In this document: positions 8,823 through 18,362 of the stretch, piece after piece
Position numbering within the stretch: position 1 is the stretch's first letter
Layout of the letters: each line of letters opens with the position of its first letter
Origin: Bacteroidaceae bacterium
GTDB lineage: Bacteria; Bacteroidota; Bacteroidia; Bacteroidales; Bacteroidaceae
Assembly: GCA_024401225.1 (NCBI GenBank)
Contig: JAKSLM010000001.1
Span: 62,001 to 126,000, forward strand
Reading direction: 5' to 3'
Length of the DNA stretch: 64,000 nt
Notes under the pieces: model-generated
The model's database searches: none
Told to the model about the DNA's origin: nothing
The model's input: the letters and a program-made list of their open reading frames with translations, nothing else
Program-made: the position numbers and the translations under genes

Positions 8823-10091
8823 ATGAACATTAAAGATTACGACTTCTCTGGTAAGAAGGCAATTGTACGTGTAGACTTCAACGTACCTATTCAGGATGGT
8901 AAGATCACTGATATGACTCGTATCAACGGTGCACTTCCAACTCTCAAGCTCATCCTTGAGAAGGGCGGTGCTCTCATCATTATGTCTCACATGGGTAAGC
9001 CAAAGGGCAAGGTTAAGCCTGAGCTTTCACTCGGTCAGATCGTTCCTGCAGTTTCTGAGGCACTCGGTGTTCCAGTACAGTTCTGCAACGACTGTCAGAA
9101 AGCTGACGAGCAGGCTGCAGCTCTCAAGGCAGGTGAGGTTCTCCTCCTCGAAAACCTTCGTTACTACCCAGAAGAGGAAGGCAAGCCTGTAGGTATTGAG
9201 AAGGATGATCCTGCATACGAAGAGGCTAAGAAGGCTATGAAGAAGAGCCAGAAGGCATTTGCTGCCAAGCTCGCTTCTTACGCTGACTGCTGGGTAATGG
9301 ATGCATTCGGTACAGCTCACCGTAAGCACGCTTCTACTGCTGTTATCGCTGAGAACTTCTCTAAGGACAACGTAATGCTCGGTCTCCTCATGGAGAAGGA
9401 GGTACAGGCTGTTGACAACGTACTTTCTAACATCAAGCGTCCATTCGTTGCTATCATGGGTGGTTCAAAGGTATCTTCTAAGATCGGTATCATTGAGAAC
9501 CTCCTCGGCAAGGTTGACAAGCTCATCCTTTGCGGTGGTATGACTTACACATTCTCAAAGGCTCACGGTGGCGAGATTGGTGCATCAATCGTAGAGCTCG
9601 ACAAGCTCGATGTTGCTCTTGGCGTTGAGAAGATGGCTAAGGAGAACGGCGTTGAACTCGTACTCGGTGAGGACTCTGTATGCTGCACAGGCTACGACTT
9701 CAAGACATTCTCAGTTAAGGAAGGTGCTCAGATCAAGGTATTCCAATCTAACGCTATCGAAGAAGGTTGGGACGGTCTTGATGCTGGTCCAGTTAGCCGC
9801 GAGAAGTTCGCTCAGGCTATCGAAGGTGCAAAGACTATCCTCTGGAATGGTCCTGCAGGTTGCTTCGAGTGTGAGGAGTTCACTCCAGGTTCACGTGCAA
9901 TCGGTGAGGCTGTTGCTAAGGCAACTGCTGAAGGTGCATTCTCACTCATCGGTGGTGGTGACTCTGTAGCTTGTGTCAACAAGTTCGGTCTCGCTGATCA
10001 GGTTTCTTACATCTCTACAGGTGGTGGTGCTCTCCTCGAGGCAATCGAAGGTAAGGTTCTCCCAGGTGTAGCAGCTGTACTTGGCGAATAA
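8823..10091 (+). CDS. pgk: Phosphoglycerate kinase
   Basis: The 422-aa product matches phosphoglycerate kinase end to end: RVDFNVP near the N-terminus for substrate binding, SHMGKPKG, the hinge region around [13 protein letters not shown], and [13 protein letters not shown] followed by STGGGALLE at the nucleotide site. It makes ATP from 1,3-bisphosphoglycerate in glycolysis. Codon choice is much more uniform than in neighbouring genes (runs of CTC, GGT, AAG), as expected for a very highly expressed protein. It is monocistronic, with its own promoter and a strong terminator. Confidence 0.97.
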   Translation: MNIKDYDFSGKKAIVRVDFNVPIQDGKITDMTRINGALPTLKLILEKGGALIIMSHMGKPKGKVKPELSLGQIVPAVSEALGVPVQFCNDCQKADEQAAALKAGEVLLLENLRYYPEEEGKPVGIEKDDPAYEEAKKAMKKSQKAFAAKLASYADCWVMDAFGTAHRKHASTAVIAENFSKDNVMLGLLMEKEVQAVDNVLSNIKRPFVAIMGGSKVSSKIGIIENLLGKVDKLILCGGMTYTFSKAHGGEIGASIVELDKLDVALGVEKMAKENGVELVLGEDSVCCTGYDFKTFSVKEGAQIKVFQSNAIEEGWDGLDAGPVSREKFAQAIEGAKTILWNGPAGCFECEEFTPGSRAIGEAVAKATAEGAFSLIGGGDSVACVNKFGLADQVSYISTGGGALLEAIEGKVLPGVAAVLGE

Positions 10092-10106
10092 TTCATTCAT
10101 CATAAT

Positions 10107-10150
10107 AGGACAATGTACAATCATATTGTGCATTGTCCTTTTTCTTTTTA
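10107..10150 (+). terminator. Intrinsic terminator of pgk
   Basis: A 15-bp stem (10107-10121 with 10125-10139, one G-U pair) and a 3-base loop precede a T-rich tail. Confidence 0.85.
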
Positions 10151-10157
10151 TATAGAA

Positions 10158-11105
10158 ATGCGTAAACTACTATACATCATATTTTCCATCATTCTGTTAT
10201 GCGCCACCGTTTGCTGTAACAAGTCAAACCAGGGCAAAGACGAAGCCATCGACTCAACAGCCTTGCACGTAGCACTTCTTCCTACGGTCGATTGCCTTCC
10301 ATTTTATTACGCTAAAGCAACGGGCATTTACGATTCGCTGCAACTCGACCTCATCCTTACTACATACGCTGCAGCAATGGATGCCGACACCGCATTCATG
10401 AATGGAACGGTTGATGGTATAGTAACCGATATTGTCAAAGCAAACATCTGGAGAAGCAATGGCGACAGCATCCGCGTGGTTATGGGTGCCGATCTGAATC
10501 TCTTCCTCGTTACTTCAAAGACAGCCCGACTGTTCAAGACGCAAAGTATTAAGGAAAAGATTGTTGGCATCACACGCCACTCCTCCGTTGACTTCATAGC
10601 AGACAAGATTCTGGAACATGCAAAACTGCAGAGCGAAGAACTGAACAAGCCACAGATCAATAACATTCAGCTTCGCGGGCAAATGGTCAACAACAATCAG
10701 TATGACGGAGCAATTCTGCCTGAACCATTCGCATCAGAGTGTGTAGCCCAAGGCAATAAGCGAATAGACAGTAGCGCAAAGATCAATCTAACTGGACTTA
10801 TGGCTGTTGTTTTTGCGGACAGCATCATCGCTCAGCGCAAGGACGACATTGCAAAACTTATCGAAGGATACAACATCGCCGTTGAGCGCATCAACATTGA
10901 GAAGGCTACATCCATAAGGCATCTGCCTGACAGCATGTGTATCGCTATCGATGACACACTGTACGACTTCAAACCATTGCAGCGCGCCTTCCTTCCAAAG
11001 GACTCGATCGTTACTCTAGCCAGCACTTGGGCAAAAGGTCGCGGCATCATCAAGAAAGAGTGTAAATATAGTGATCTGATTGACACAACATTCGTTATTA
11101 AATGA
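10158..11105 (+). CDS. Orphan ABC-type solute-binding lipoprotein (NMT1/ThiY-like)
   Basis: A 315-aa protein with a lipoprotein signal (lipobox ending at Cys 19/20, TVCC). The body resembles the periplasmic-binding fold of NMT1/ThiY/SsuA proteins: ALLPTVDCLPFYYAKATGIYD near the start and GAILPEPFASECVAQ in the second half. Such proteins deliver small molecules (thiamine precursors, sulfonates, nitrate) to an ABC transporter, but no permease or ATPase gene is present here. The stop overlaps the start of the TPR gene (ATGA). The start was placed at 10158 because the upstream codons lie in the pgk terminator. Confidence 0.75.
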   Translation: MRKLLYIIFSIILLCATVCCNKSNQGKDEAIDSTALHVALLPTVDCLPFYYAKATGIYDSLQLDLILTTYAAAMDADTAFMNGTVDGIVTDIVKANIWRSNGDSIRVVMGADLNLFLVTSKTARLFKTQSIKEKIVGITRHSSVDFIADKILEHAKLQSEELNKPQINNIQLRGQMVNNNQYDGAILPEPFASECVAQGNKRIDSSAKINLTGLMAVVFADSIIAQRKDDIAKLIEGYNIAVERINIEKATSIRHLPDSMCIAIDDTLYDFKPLQRAFLPKDSIVTLASTWAKGRGIIKKECKYSDLIDTTFVIK

Positions 11106-13216
11106 AGGGACTTTCACACTTACTGCAAACACTAAAGACTGACGTTCACAAACTCAACGACTACCAGTTGACGAATGAACTCAACAACATAAGCGACACA
11201 TACGAAGCCATGTTGCGCTTCCTCACCATGGGCGTAGAGGATCCCAATCTAAGCACCATGTACAGCCAGTTGCAACAGCGGGCATGCGTTCTGTCTATCA
11301 GATGCAAACGAATGGAGCGCATTGCTGCCAATCCATTGGACTTATACTCTATTTCGGCAAAGAACCTTACGCCGCAGGCTACATTTGAGAATCTGTTGCT
11401 TACACTTGAATCAGACACAGATCCAAAAACACAGGACATACATACCATACGCCTGTTCCACTTCGTGTGGACCAGCGACATCTGGAAACGCAATGACTTT
11501 GAACAAGCAATGTGCCTCCTCACATCCGAAAGCATTTCGGTCAAAGTGAAGTCCATACTTGTATCTGCCATAACGTATGCATGCCTTGAATACATGGATT
11601 TCCACAAGATGATGCTTCTGTTTGAAGCCTATCTTGAAGAGAACGTTGAGATCAACCAACGCGCCATAATCGGCATCATACTCGTATGCCGCCGCCATCA
11701 GGACATCATATCATCCTACCCTGAGATCGTAGCACGCCTCTCCCTCTTTCACGACGATCCGGAATTCAGGAAGGACTTTTTCCATTCAATGATTCAGCTA
11801 CAACTGGAGGTTAACACCCCACGTATCTCAGACAAGATGCGCAACGACATCATGCCAAGTCTTCTCAACAGCAGCAAGATGATGCGAAAGAAGCTTGGCT
11901 TGATAGAGCTGAACTCGGAGATGACAAAGAATGGTGAAAACCCTGACTGGAACATGAACGACAGCATTGATGAGAAGAAAGCCATGGACAAGATGCAAGA
12001 GATGGCAGACCTTCAGATCGATGGGGCAGATATCTATATGAGTACTTTCGCCGTTATGAAGAACTATCCATTCTTCAACGAGATAGCTCACTGGTTCTAT
12101 CCTTTCGATAAGGATGATGCATCGCTTGGAAACATCTCTTACATACTTAACGACGAGCGTGGCAAATACCTGCTCATGTTGCTTAATGCAGGACCGTTTG
12201 CCAATTCCGACAAATACTCTTTATGCTTTATGGGCAACACTTTGGGCGAGAAAGCAATGGAAGCCTTCTGCAGCCAGATTGAATCGCAGGTCAGTTCGCA
12301 GGAAGACCACGAATCGCTGATCGACTCTGCCCTCAACAAGAAGACTACGAAAAATGATGCACGTCGCCGCTACGTTTTCGATCTGTATAGATTCCACAAA
12401 CTCTTCTCGCGCCATCCACAGTTTACCAATCCATTTATAGAAAACAACAAACCTGTCACATATTCTCCTGCAGAAACAGATATTTTCACAGAGTTTGCCA
12501 ATGATGCTGATCAGATGCTTGCATTGGCAGAATTCATGATTCGCCAGGAGAACTACAAGGAGGCCATTGCCATCTTGCACAGCCTTGAAAAGGCATACAA
12601 CACCAATGGAGAGTATTGGCAGAAGAGAGGATTCTGCAATCAGAAACTTGGCGATTGGCAACAAGCATTGAGTTGTTACGACAAAGCCGACGTAATACAA
12701 AGCAACTCAAAGTGGACACTTGCTCACCTTGGCATCGCAGCAATCAATTGTCAGGCTTACGAAAAGGCACTTGAAGCATACTCGCAACTGATAGAGATGG
12801 ATCCTGACTCTACCAAGTACATCAATAGAAAGGTGGAATGCCTCATTTCTTTGAGCAGATATGAAGATGCGTTACCATTGCTGCAGAAATCTCACTATCT
12901 GAACGATGGCGACAAACAGGTGAAGCAATATCTTGCGCTTACCTATGCCATTCTTGGCAAGACCGATGAGGCATTGGCATTGTACTATCCGATTGATGTA
13001 AGCACATCTCCTACCGATTTTCTTACTATCGGCATCATTCACCTTTCGGAAGGCAAGACGAACAGAGCATTCGCCCACCTTACTCAAGCATGCCTTATGG
13101 ATGGGTTTGAGCAGAAGTACAAAGAACTCACAGCACCATTCGTCGCACAAGGCATCATTGACAGCTTGAAGGCCGAACTAATATACGAAGCATTAAACAT
13201 CAACATACGTTCATGA
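11102..13216 (+). CDS. Tetratricopeptide-repeat protein
   Basis: A 704-aa predicted cytoplasmic protein without signal peptide. The N-terminal about 480 residues are helical and unrecognised. From about residue 475 there are consecutive TPR-like units (for example QENYKEAIAILHSLEKAYNTN, then LGDWQQALSCYDKADVIQ and CQAYEKALEAYSQLIEMDPDS), pointing to a protein-binding scaffold. It overlaps both neighbours by 4 bases (ATGA), so the lipoprotein, TPR protein and helicase should be translated together. No catalytic motif is visible and its role is unknown. Confidence 0.75.
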   Translation: MKGLSHLLQTLKTDVHKLNDYQLTNELNNISDTYEAMLRFLTMGVEDPNLSTMYSQLQQRACVLSIRCKRMERIAANPLDLYSISAKNLTPQATFENLLLTLESDTDPKTQDIHTIRLFHFVWTSDIWKRNDFEQAMCLLTSESISVKVKSILVSAITYACLEYMDFHKMMLLFEAYLEENVEINQRAIIGIILVCRRHQDIISSYPEIVARLSLFHDDPEFRKDFFHSMIQLQLEVNTPRISDKMRNDIMPSLLNSSKMMRKKLGLIELNSEMTKNGENPDWNMNDSIDEKKAMDKMQEMADLQIDGADIYMSTFAVMKNYPFFNEIAHWFYPFDKDDASLGNISYILNDERGKYLLMLLNAGPFANSDKYSLCFMGNTLGEKAMEAFCSQIESQVSSQEDHESLIDSALNKKTTKNDARRRYVFDLYRFHKLFSRHPQFTNPFIENNKPVTYSPAETDIFTEFANDADQMLALAEFMIRQENYKEAIAILHSLEKAYNTNGEYWQKRGFCNQKLGDWQQALSCYDKADVIQSNSKWTLAHLGIAAINCQAYEKALEAYSQLIEMDPDSTKYINRKVECLISLSRYEDALPLLQKSHYLNDGDKQVKQYLALTYAILGKTDEALALYYPIDVSTSPTDFLTIGIIHLSEGKTNRAFAHLTQACLMDGFEQKYKELTAPFVAQGIIDSLKAELIYEALNINIRS

Positions 13217-15153
13217 ACTCTTCTACACTATACCTACAGCGGCTACGCTCCCTACTCCAGCTCGAATACGACAACGAGAAGGAGGAGTTTCGCATCCAAT
13301 CCGAGAAGATGGGAATAAAGCGCAAGATCAGGCGCGGCCTTTGTTGGTATCCCGTAGAAGCGGGACGATCATACTACAACTCTCTCAATCAACTCGTTGT
13401 TGAAATCAACAACATCAACGATTCGGACGAGGACATCGATCACCTGTTTGAGTATGGTAAGCCCGTACAGTTCTTCTCCTTCAATGCAAAGTATCTTGAC
13501 GATAAGATAAAGGATAAGAACGACATACGTTACTACCCTTTCACAAGCAACGTATCATACGTTGATGGCAATCGAATGGTCGTAACCGTACCTTCTTCGC
13601 AAGCACTTATCGACCTTCAAAATGCAGAATGCCTGGGCGTTCAGTTATTCTTCGATGAGACATCGTACAAGACCATGTTCCACGCTTTGGACGATGTCAG
13701 CAATGCAAAGAAAGGAAGGATTGCGGACTTGCGTGACATCTGCGCTGGACAGCAGAAAGCAGAGAAACGTGTCATGGCACCGATGGCATTTCCATGGCTC
13801 AACAAGACTCAGGAAGAAGCAGTCAACGAAGTACTGTGGGCAAAGGATGTGGCAATCGTTCACGGCCCTCCAGGCACAGGCAAAACAACAACTCTTGTTG
13901 AAGCCATTTACGAAACCCTTCACCGCGAGACGCAAGTCATGGTATGTGCTCAAAGCAACATGGCAGTCGACTGGATCAGCGAAAAACTCGTTGATCACGG
14001 AGTATCTGTGCTTCGCATAGGCAACCCAACTCGTGTCAACGATAAGATGCTGTCATTCACATACGAGAGGAAGTTCGAGAGCCATCCTGACTATCCAGAA
14101 TTGTGGAGCATTCGCAAAGCCATTCGTGACATCCGTGACCACAAGAAGAAGGGCGATAATATCCATCAGAAGATAGCACGACTTCGCGAACGTGCAAGCG
14201 AGATTGAGATGCGCATCAATGCATCGCTCTTCGATGAAGCACGAGTCATAGCATGTACATTGGTAGGCTCTGCCAACAAGATCCTTGTTGGGCAGAAGTT
14301 CTCCACCTTATTTATAGATGAGGCAGCCCAAGCCCTTGAGCCAGCTTGCTGGATAGCAATGCGCCGAGCATCAAGAGTGATCCTTGCCGGCGACCATCAG
14401 CAGCTTCCTCCTACCATAAAGTGTTATGAAGCCATGCGTCAGGGATTGGGTAAGACGCTTATGGAGCGATTGGTTGAGAATCAGCCTCAATCTGTCACCC
14501 TGCTCAAGGTACAGTATCGCATGAACGATGACATCATGCGCTTTTCATCCGACTACTTCTACGGTGGACAGGTCATGTCGGACGATAGCGTTAGGAACCG
14601 TGGACTTCTCCAACTTGATAACCCAATGCTATGGATTTCAACGAGCGAGGATCTTGAGGCAAAGGAAGAATTCATCGGTGAAAATCATGGACGCATCAAC
14701 AAACCGGAAGCAGAACTCACCATACAAACACTCAAGGACTACATCGAGAAGATCGGCAAGCGCCGCTACATAGACGAGCGTCTTGATGTCGGTATCATAT
14801 CGCCTTACCGTGTCCAAACGCAATACATCCGCAGCCTTATCAAGCACGATGAGTTCTTCAAGACTATCCGCCACACCATAGCAGTCAATACGGTCGATGG
14901 TTTCCAGGGCCAGGAACGCGACATCATCATGATCTCACTAGTGCGAAGCAACGATCAGGGGCAGATAGGTTTCCTTAACGACCTTCGCCGAATGAACGTT
15001 GCCATCACGCGCGCCAGAATGAAACTCATCATCATAGGCAATGCAGACACATTGTCTCACCACCCATTCTATAAGCGACTCTACGAATACATCAGTAAAT
15101 TCACAGAAAAAGATACGGAGAATACTGACATATCACCTAAAGAAACACTTTAG
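13213..15153 (+). CDS. SF1B DNA/RNA helicase of the Upf1/IGHMBP2 type
   Basis: The 646-aa product has a Q-motif (LNKTQEEAV, 196-204), Walker A GPPGTGKT (218-225), motif Ia around AQSNMAVDWI, motif II LFIDEAAQALEP, motif III LAGDHQQLPPT, motif IV-like VQYRMND, motif V TVDGFQGQERDIIMIS and motif VI NVAITRARMKLIIIG. This is the Upf1-like superfamily 1B arrangement with an N-terminal nucleic-acid-binding region. It probably unwinds nucleic acid 5' to 3' in the cytoplasm; the substrate is unknown. Start overlaps the TPR gene stop, and its TAG overlaps the TAA of the convergent next gene. Confidence 0.88.
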   Translation: MNSSTLYLQRLRSLLQLEYDNEKEEFRIQSEKMGIKRKIRRGLCWYPVEAGRSYYNSLNQLVVEINNINDSDEDIDHLFEYGKPVQFFSFNAKYLDDKIKDKNDIRYYPFTSNVSYVDGNRMVVTVPSSQALIDLQNAECLGVQLFFDETSYKTMFHALDDVSNAKKGRIADLRDICAGQQKAEKRVMAPMAFPWLNKTQEEAVNEVLWAKDVAIVHGPPGTGKTTTLVEAIYETLHRETQVMVCAQSNMAVDWISEKLVDHGVSVLRIGNPTRVNDKMLSFTYERKFESHPDYPELWSIRKAIRDIRDHKKKGDNIHQKIARLRERASEIEMRINASLFDEARVIACTLVGSANKILVGQKFSTLFIDEAAQALEPACWIAMRRASRVILAGDHQQLPPTIKCYEAMRQGLGKTLMERLVENQPQSVTLLKVQYRMNDDIMRFSSDYFYGGQVMSDDSVRNRGLLQLDNPMLWISTSEDLEAKEEFIGENHGRINKPEAELTIQTLKDYIEKIGKRRYIDERLDVGIISPYRVQTQYIRSLIKHDEFFKTIRHTIAVNTVDGFQGQERDIIMISLVRSNDQGQIGFLNDLRRMNVAITRARMKLIIIGNADTLSHHPFYKRLYEYISKFTEKDTENTDISPKETL

Positions 15154-16226
15154 GCACAAGTAGTAAGAGGGTTAGAGCAGAGTTCACTCACCTTGAGCCA
15201 ACCCTCCTTCTTACTCTTACGTTCACGCACCTTAATCCATTCACCGCGCATCTCCACAGGTTCTACCAAAGTATCCTCATCGACAAGGAGCTGTGCACTA
15301 CCCTTTTCGTCTGGCATACTGCGAAGCGGAGCACCAGCGCCAGCACCAGTAGCACCTATGCATGAACTATGCACCCAATAGCCAGCATTCGAACCATTGA
15401 GTTCTACAACAGTCGCCTCCTCGTATTCATAGATGCAACTGCCATCTATCAAGCACCATCCATTTTCTATCTTCAAAATCTCCACTCCATACGAACCCGT
15501 GTTGGGCGTAGTATATACTATCTTACCATTAGGAGCAGTACGGATGTTTACACCACCCTCAGTACAATAAAACGAAGCAACCACATTACCCTCCCTTACG
15601 AAGTCGAAAGTCATGCCGTTCCATTTCAGCGTATGATACACATAGTTACCAAGCTCGTCCTTCTCCTCTCTCACCCGTATATCCTTGCCTTTCTGAGGAA
15701 GCATGAGCAGATAGTGCTTCTTCACAGGATTGTCAAACCCATTGAAAGGAGGAGCAGCAAGCGGTACTAGCTGCTTCTTTGCTTCATCATACAGAAATGC
15801 ACGGAAACCCGTATCCACATTGATAGCCTCATCAGTCGTCACCTCATCGGAATCGCCATAACTGAACGAACTCATACATCCCCACATCGAGGATTGCATC
15901 TTGATTCGTTTGCCGAAATCCCCTTCATCGTACGACATGATGACCAATTTCTTACCATCCTTGCGATTCCAGTAACTGACATAGTAATTCACATGCCCAG
16001 CTCCTTCTTCAAAATAGTGGAAATACCCATTCCGCTTATCATACTCAGCATCCGTTGACCAGTCATTAGGCTTATAACCGAAAATAGCCTCCACAAACTG
16101 TTCAATACCTGCCCCACCCTTCACCGTCAAAGGCTTGTCATACTTCACCCATAAAGGGTTATCAGCCAGGGCACAAAGCTGCACTATAAAAGCCGCAGCT
16201 ACAACCAACATCTTTTTCATAATCAT
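15150..16226 (-). CDS. Secreted protein with SH3-like domains
   Basis: A 358-aa protein with an N-terminal signal peptide (cleavage probably after CALA). Residues around GGVNIRTAPNGKIVYTTP and GAPLRSMPDEKGSAQLLV look like bacterial SH3-like repeats, which often bind peptidoglycan or peptides; the N-terminal 200 residues are unrecognised. An alternative start lies two codons in, at 16220. The gene converges on the helicase with a 4-base overlap. No enzymatic motif is visible. Confidence 0.65.
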   Translation of the reverse strand: MIMKKMLVVAAAFIVQLCALADNPLWVKYDKPLTVKGGAGIEQFVEAIFGYKPNDWSTDAEYDKRNGYFHYFEEGAGHVNYYVSYWNRKDGKKLVIMSYDEGDFGKRIKMQSSMWGCMSSFSYGDSDEVTTDEAINVDTGFRAFLYDEAKKQLVPLAAPPFNGFDNPVKKHYLLMLPQKGKDIRVREEKDELGNYVYHTLKWNGMTFDFVREGNVVASFYCTEGGVNIRTAPNGKIVYTTPNTGSYGVEILKIENGWCLIDGSCIYEYEEATVVELNGSNAGYWVHSSCIGATGAGAGAPLRSMPDEKGSAQLLVDEDTLVEPVEMRGEWIKVRERKSKKEGWLKVSELCSNPLTTCA

Positions 16227-16374
16227 AACATCTAATGCTTTATTGTTTTCTATAATGAGTATCCCTCAAAATGTTCCTCAACTTGGTGGACGATTTCCTA
16301 TGCACACGTATTCACCTTATTTTCTAATTGTCCACCTTGTATTCGCTATCTAAGATTGTGGCACTCTCCATACC

Positions 16375-17250
16375 CTAATCCTCCTGTTCATAATAATATG
16401 AATAATCAATGCCTTTCATGAAAATCTCGCGGTCGGAGATTTTGTCTGTGAGGGCACCGTTGAGTAGTTCCTTGATGCGTGTGGCATCGGTAACGCTTAG
16501 AGTCATTGCTTCCAGATAATCGTATTTGGCAATTTGGCTCCAGTCGATACAGCAGTTGTGACGAGCCTTAAGCATGAGGTCGAGCCAGATGCGAGCACTG
16601 CGACCATTGCCTTCCATAAAAGGATGTGCCACATTCATCTCAACATACTTGTCGTATATTTCATCGATGGTATTCTCTGGCATTCGCTCTATAACTTGCA
16701 ACTGCTGCTGCAAGTATTGAGCAAGGCAGAATGTGAACGAACCTTTTGAGATGGTCTTGGTACGTATCTGCCCTGCAAAGTCGTAAAGTCCACCAAAGAG
16801 ATACGCATGAATCTGTTGCAGTCCTTTCACAGTTCCTTCAGGTATGGTATCAAGCAAGTTACTCTCAAACAGAGTGTAAGCCTTCTTGCGACTCTGCCCA
16901 TCAATAGTATTGTCGCTATATGTCAGCCAGTCGAGAAACTCTGTTGCCTTTCTGTTAGGAATGGCTTTTGCAAGGGCTGCAATACCAACAGCATCGAGGG
17001 TATCAGTATTATATCTTTTACCATCTGACGCAGTAAGTTTCAGTTGGGTAGTGGCACTAACCAACTCGGGATATTCCTTGCGAAGTTTTGCCTTCAGGTA
17101 CTTCCAGTAGTTTCGCGTCTTGGCATAATCATCCTGCTCGTTTATGGCACCAACCACATCAAGCACAGAGAAGAACCATGTCTTCTTCTCATCATCCCAT
17201 ACAGCCCTGACTTCTCGGTCTTTATAGAAACGAGTCGATATTTTATGCAT
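16375..17250 (-). CDS. BRO/KilA-like domain fused to a Fic AMP-transferase domain
   Basis: The 291-aa protein joins two parts. Residues 1-110 resemble the phage antirepressor/BRO-N type: WFFSVLDVVGAI, then YWKYLKAKLRKEYPELV and AVGIAALAKAIPN. Residues 115-291 are a Fic domain with the catalytic loop HPFMEGNGRSAR (His 209) and the conserved LFGGLYDFAGQIRT flap region. Fic enzymes move AMP onto protein hydroxyls and many act as toxins. The C-terminus ends in SYYYEQED, which aligns with the class III inhibitory helix motif S/TxxxE(G/N); here the last position is Gln. The ATG at 17250 is preferred to the GTG at 17259. A -7 box lies 55 bases upstream. Confidence 0.85.
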   Translation of the reverse strand: MHKISTRFYKDREVRAVWDDEKKTWFFSVLDVVGAINEQDDYAKTRNYWKYLKAKLRKEYPELVSATTQLKLTASDGKRYNTDTLDAVGIAALAKAIPNRKATEFLDWLTYSDNTIDGQSRKKAYTLFESNLLDTIPEGTVKGLQQIHAYLFGGLYDFAGQIRTKTISKGSFTFCLAQYLQQQLQVIERMPENTIDEIYDKYVEMNVAHPFMEGNGRSARIWLDLMLKARHNCCIDWSQIAKYDYLEAMTLSVTDATRIKELLNGALTDKISDREIFMKGIDYSYYYEQED

Positions 17251-17304
17251 ACTGTTCACATCTAATGCTTAAACATTATCAATTCACTAATATTCTTTTC
17301 GTGG

Positions 17305-17312
17305 CAAAGATA
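17305..17312 (-). promoter_or_regulatory. Promoter -7 element for the Fic gene
   Basis: TATCTTTG on the - strand, perfect TAnnTTTG, 55 bases before the ATG at 17250. It shows that the Fic gene is transcribed separately from the genes at higher coordinates. Confidence 0.6.
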
Positions 17313-17403
17313 CAATAAATATCAATACCTACAAAAGGATATCCGCATAAAAATGCAGACATCCCTCGCAATCACAAAAAAGAATGAATATTATCCGAGA
17401 AAC

Positions 17404-17619
17404 TTAGACAAGACCTGCTTGTGCAATATGCTGTGCCTTAATTGTTGAGAACACCCTTTCATTCACTAGATTCTGGAAATCCTTGTTGTTGAAATAGTGC
17501 AGAACGAACTCCGTCTTCTCTTCAAGCATAGAAGCCACAACCATCATCATGCCATCGGTGAAAGCAATCTGGGCAGCATGATAATTGCCATTGTTCATGT
17601 CATTAAACAGAATCGACAA
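17404..17619 (-). pseudogene. Short remnant of an unrecognised gene
   Basis: An open frame of 71 codons without a good start: it begins at TTG in a small palindrome around 17610-17630 and the first ATG is at 17598. The peptide (MNNGNYHAAQIAFTDGMMM onward) is well composed and looks like the last part of a larger cytoplasmic protein, not random coding. There is no promoter. It marks the left end of the AT-rich block and may be the 3' end of a gene broken by the insertion. I do not recognise the parent family; a small intact gene is possible. Confidence 0.4.
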
Positions 17620-17664
17620 TTGATTGTCGAATTGCTACAAGGTATATGCGAATACAGCAATACC

Positions 17665-18333
17665 TCAACAATCCTCTACGGTATGTCTTGAAAAGTCAAT
17701 ATTTAATTGAGAATAGCCCAAATAGTCTTTACACAGATATTGGGCAATCAGGCTCAATTGTCCTTGAATAGGAATTGCATTGTTTGGATCTAACTCAACA
17801 TATCCCCATGGGCGTATATTAACAGAATACTCTCTGTCACCAGTTGAAACACCTCCATTATAAAGCAAACCATGCTTCAACATGCTACGCTCTTGAGGGA
17901 AACACATGTTTTTGAAAAAATCATCCTGATCTAGAAATAAAATCTTATAACCATATTTCCTTTCCCATTTATCAACTTCTTCTTTCTGCTCCTTGAAAAA
18001 GCGATGAATTGGTTCGTTGTATTCCGTTTCAACATACACTAACGACCCTATTTTATACTTTTCCCCCTTGTAATCTTCATAATGGAAAGCAAAGACATTA
18101 TCACCTTCAATACGAGTATGAGGCAGATCTGCCATGCAGACTTCCCCACTTTCAATGCGTTCAATTAAAATTTCTTTTTCAGTCTTTATCTTCTTCTCTT
18201 CTTTATCTTCTCTTTTTATACTATCTATCATTTCGCATATAATTGCATAAGGAAGGCAAAAAAGATTTTCAATCACTTCATCATTTATATATTGAAGTTT
18301 TTCAAACACATTAATTAACTTATTTAAAACCAT
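17665..18333 (-). CDS. Hypothetical protein, 222 aa
   Basis: Not recognised. The product has no signal peptide. A charged helical stretch (about 40-60, rich in Lys and Glu) is followed by a compact region with DNVFAFHYEDYKGEKYKIGSLVYVE and a C-terminal SVNIRPWGYVELDPN. It lies 29 bases after the 416-aa membrane-anchored gene on the same strand, so both are probably one transcript. Base composition is AT-rich like its neighbours. Confidence 0.65.
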   Translation of the reverse strand: MVLNKLINVFEKLQYINDEVIENLFCLPYAIICEMIDSIKREDKEEKKIKTEKEILIERIESGEVCMADLPHTRIEGDNVFAFHYEDYKGEKYKIGSLVYVETEYNEPIHRFFKEQKEEVDKWERKYGYKILFLDQDDFFKNMCFPQERSMLKHGLLYNGGVSTGDREYSVNIRPWGYVELDPNNAIPIQGQLSLIAQYLCKDYLGYSQLNIDFSRHTVEDC

Positions 18334-18362
18334 ATCTTCTATTCATTAATTCCATTTTTCCA

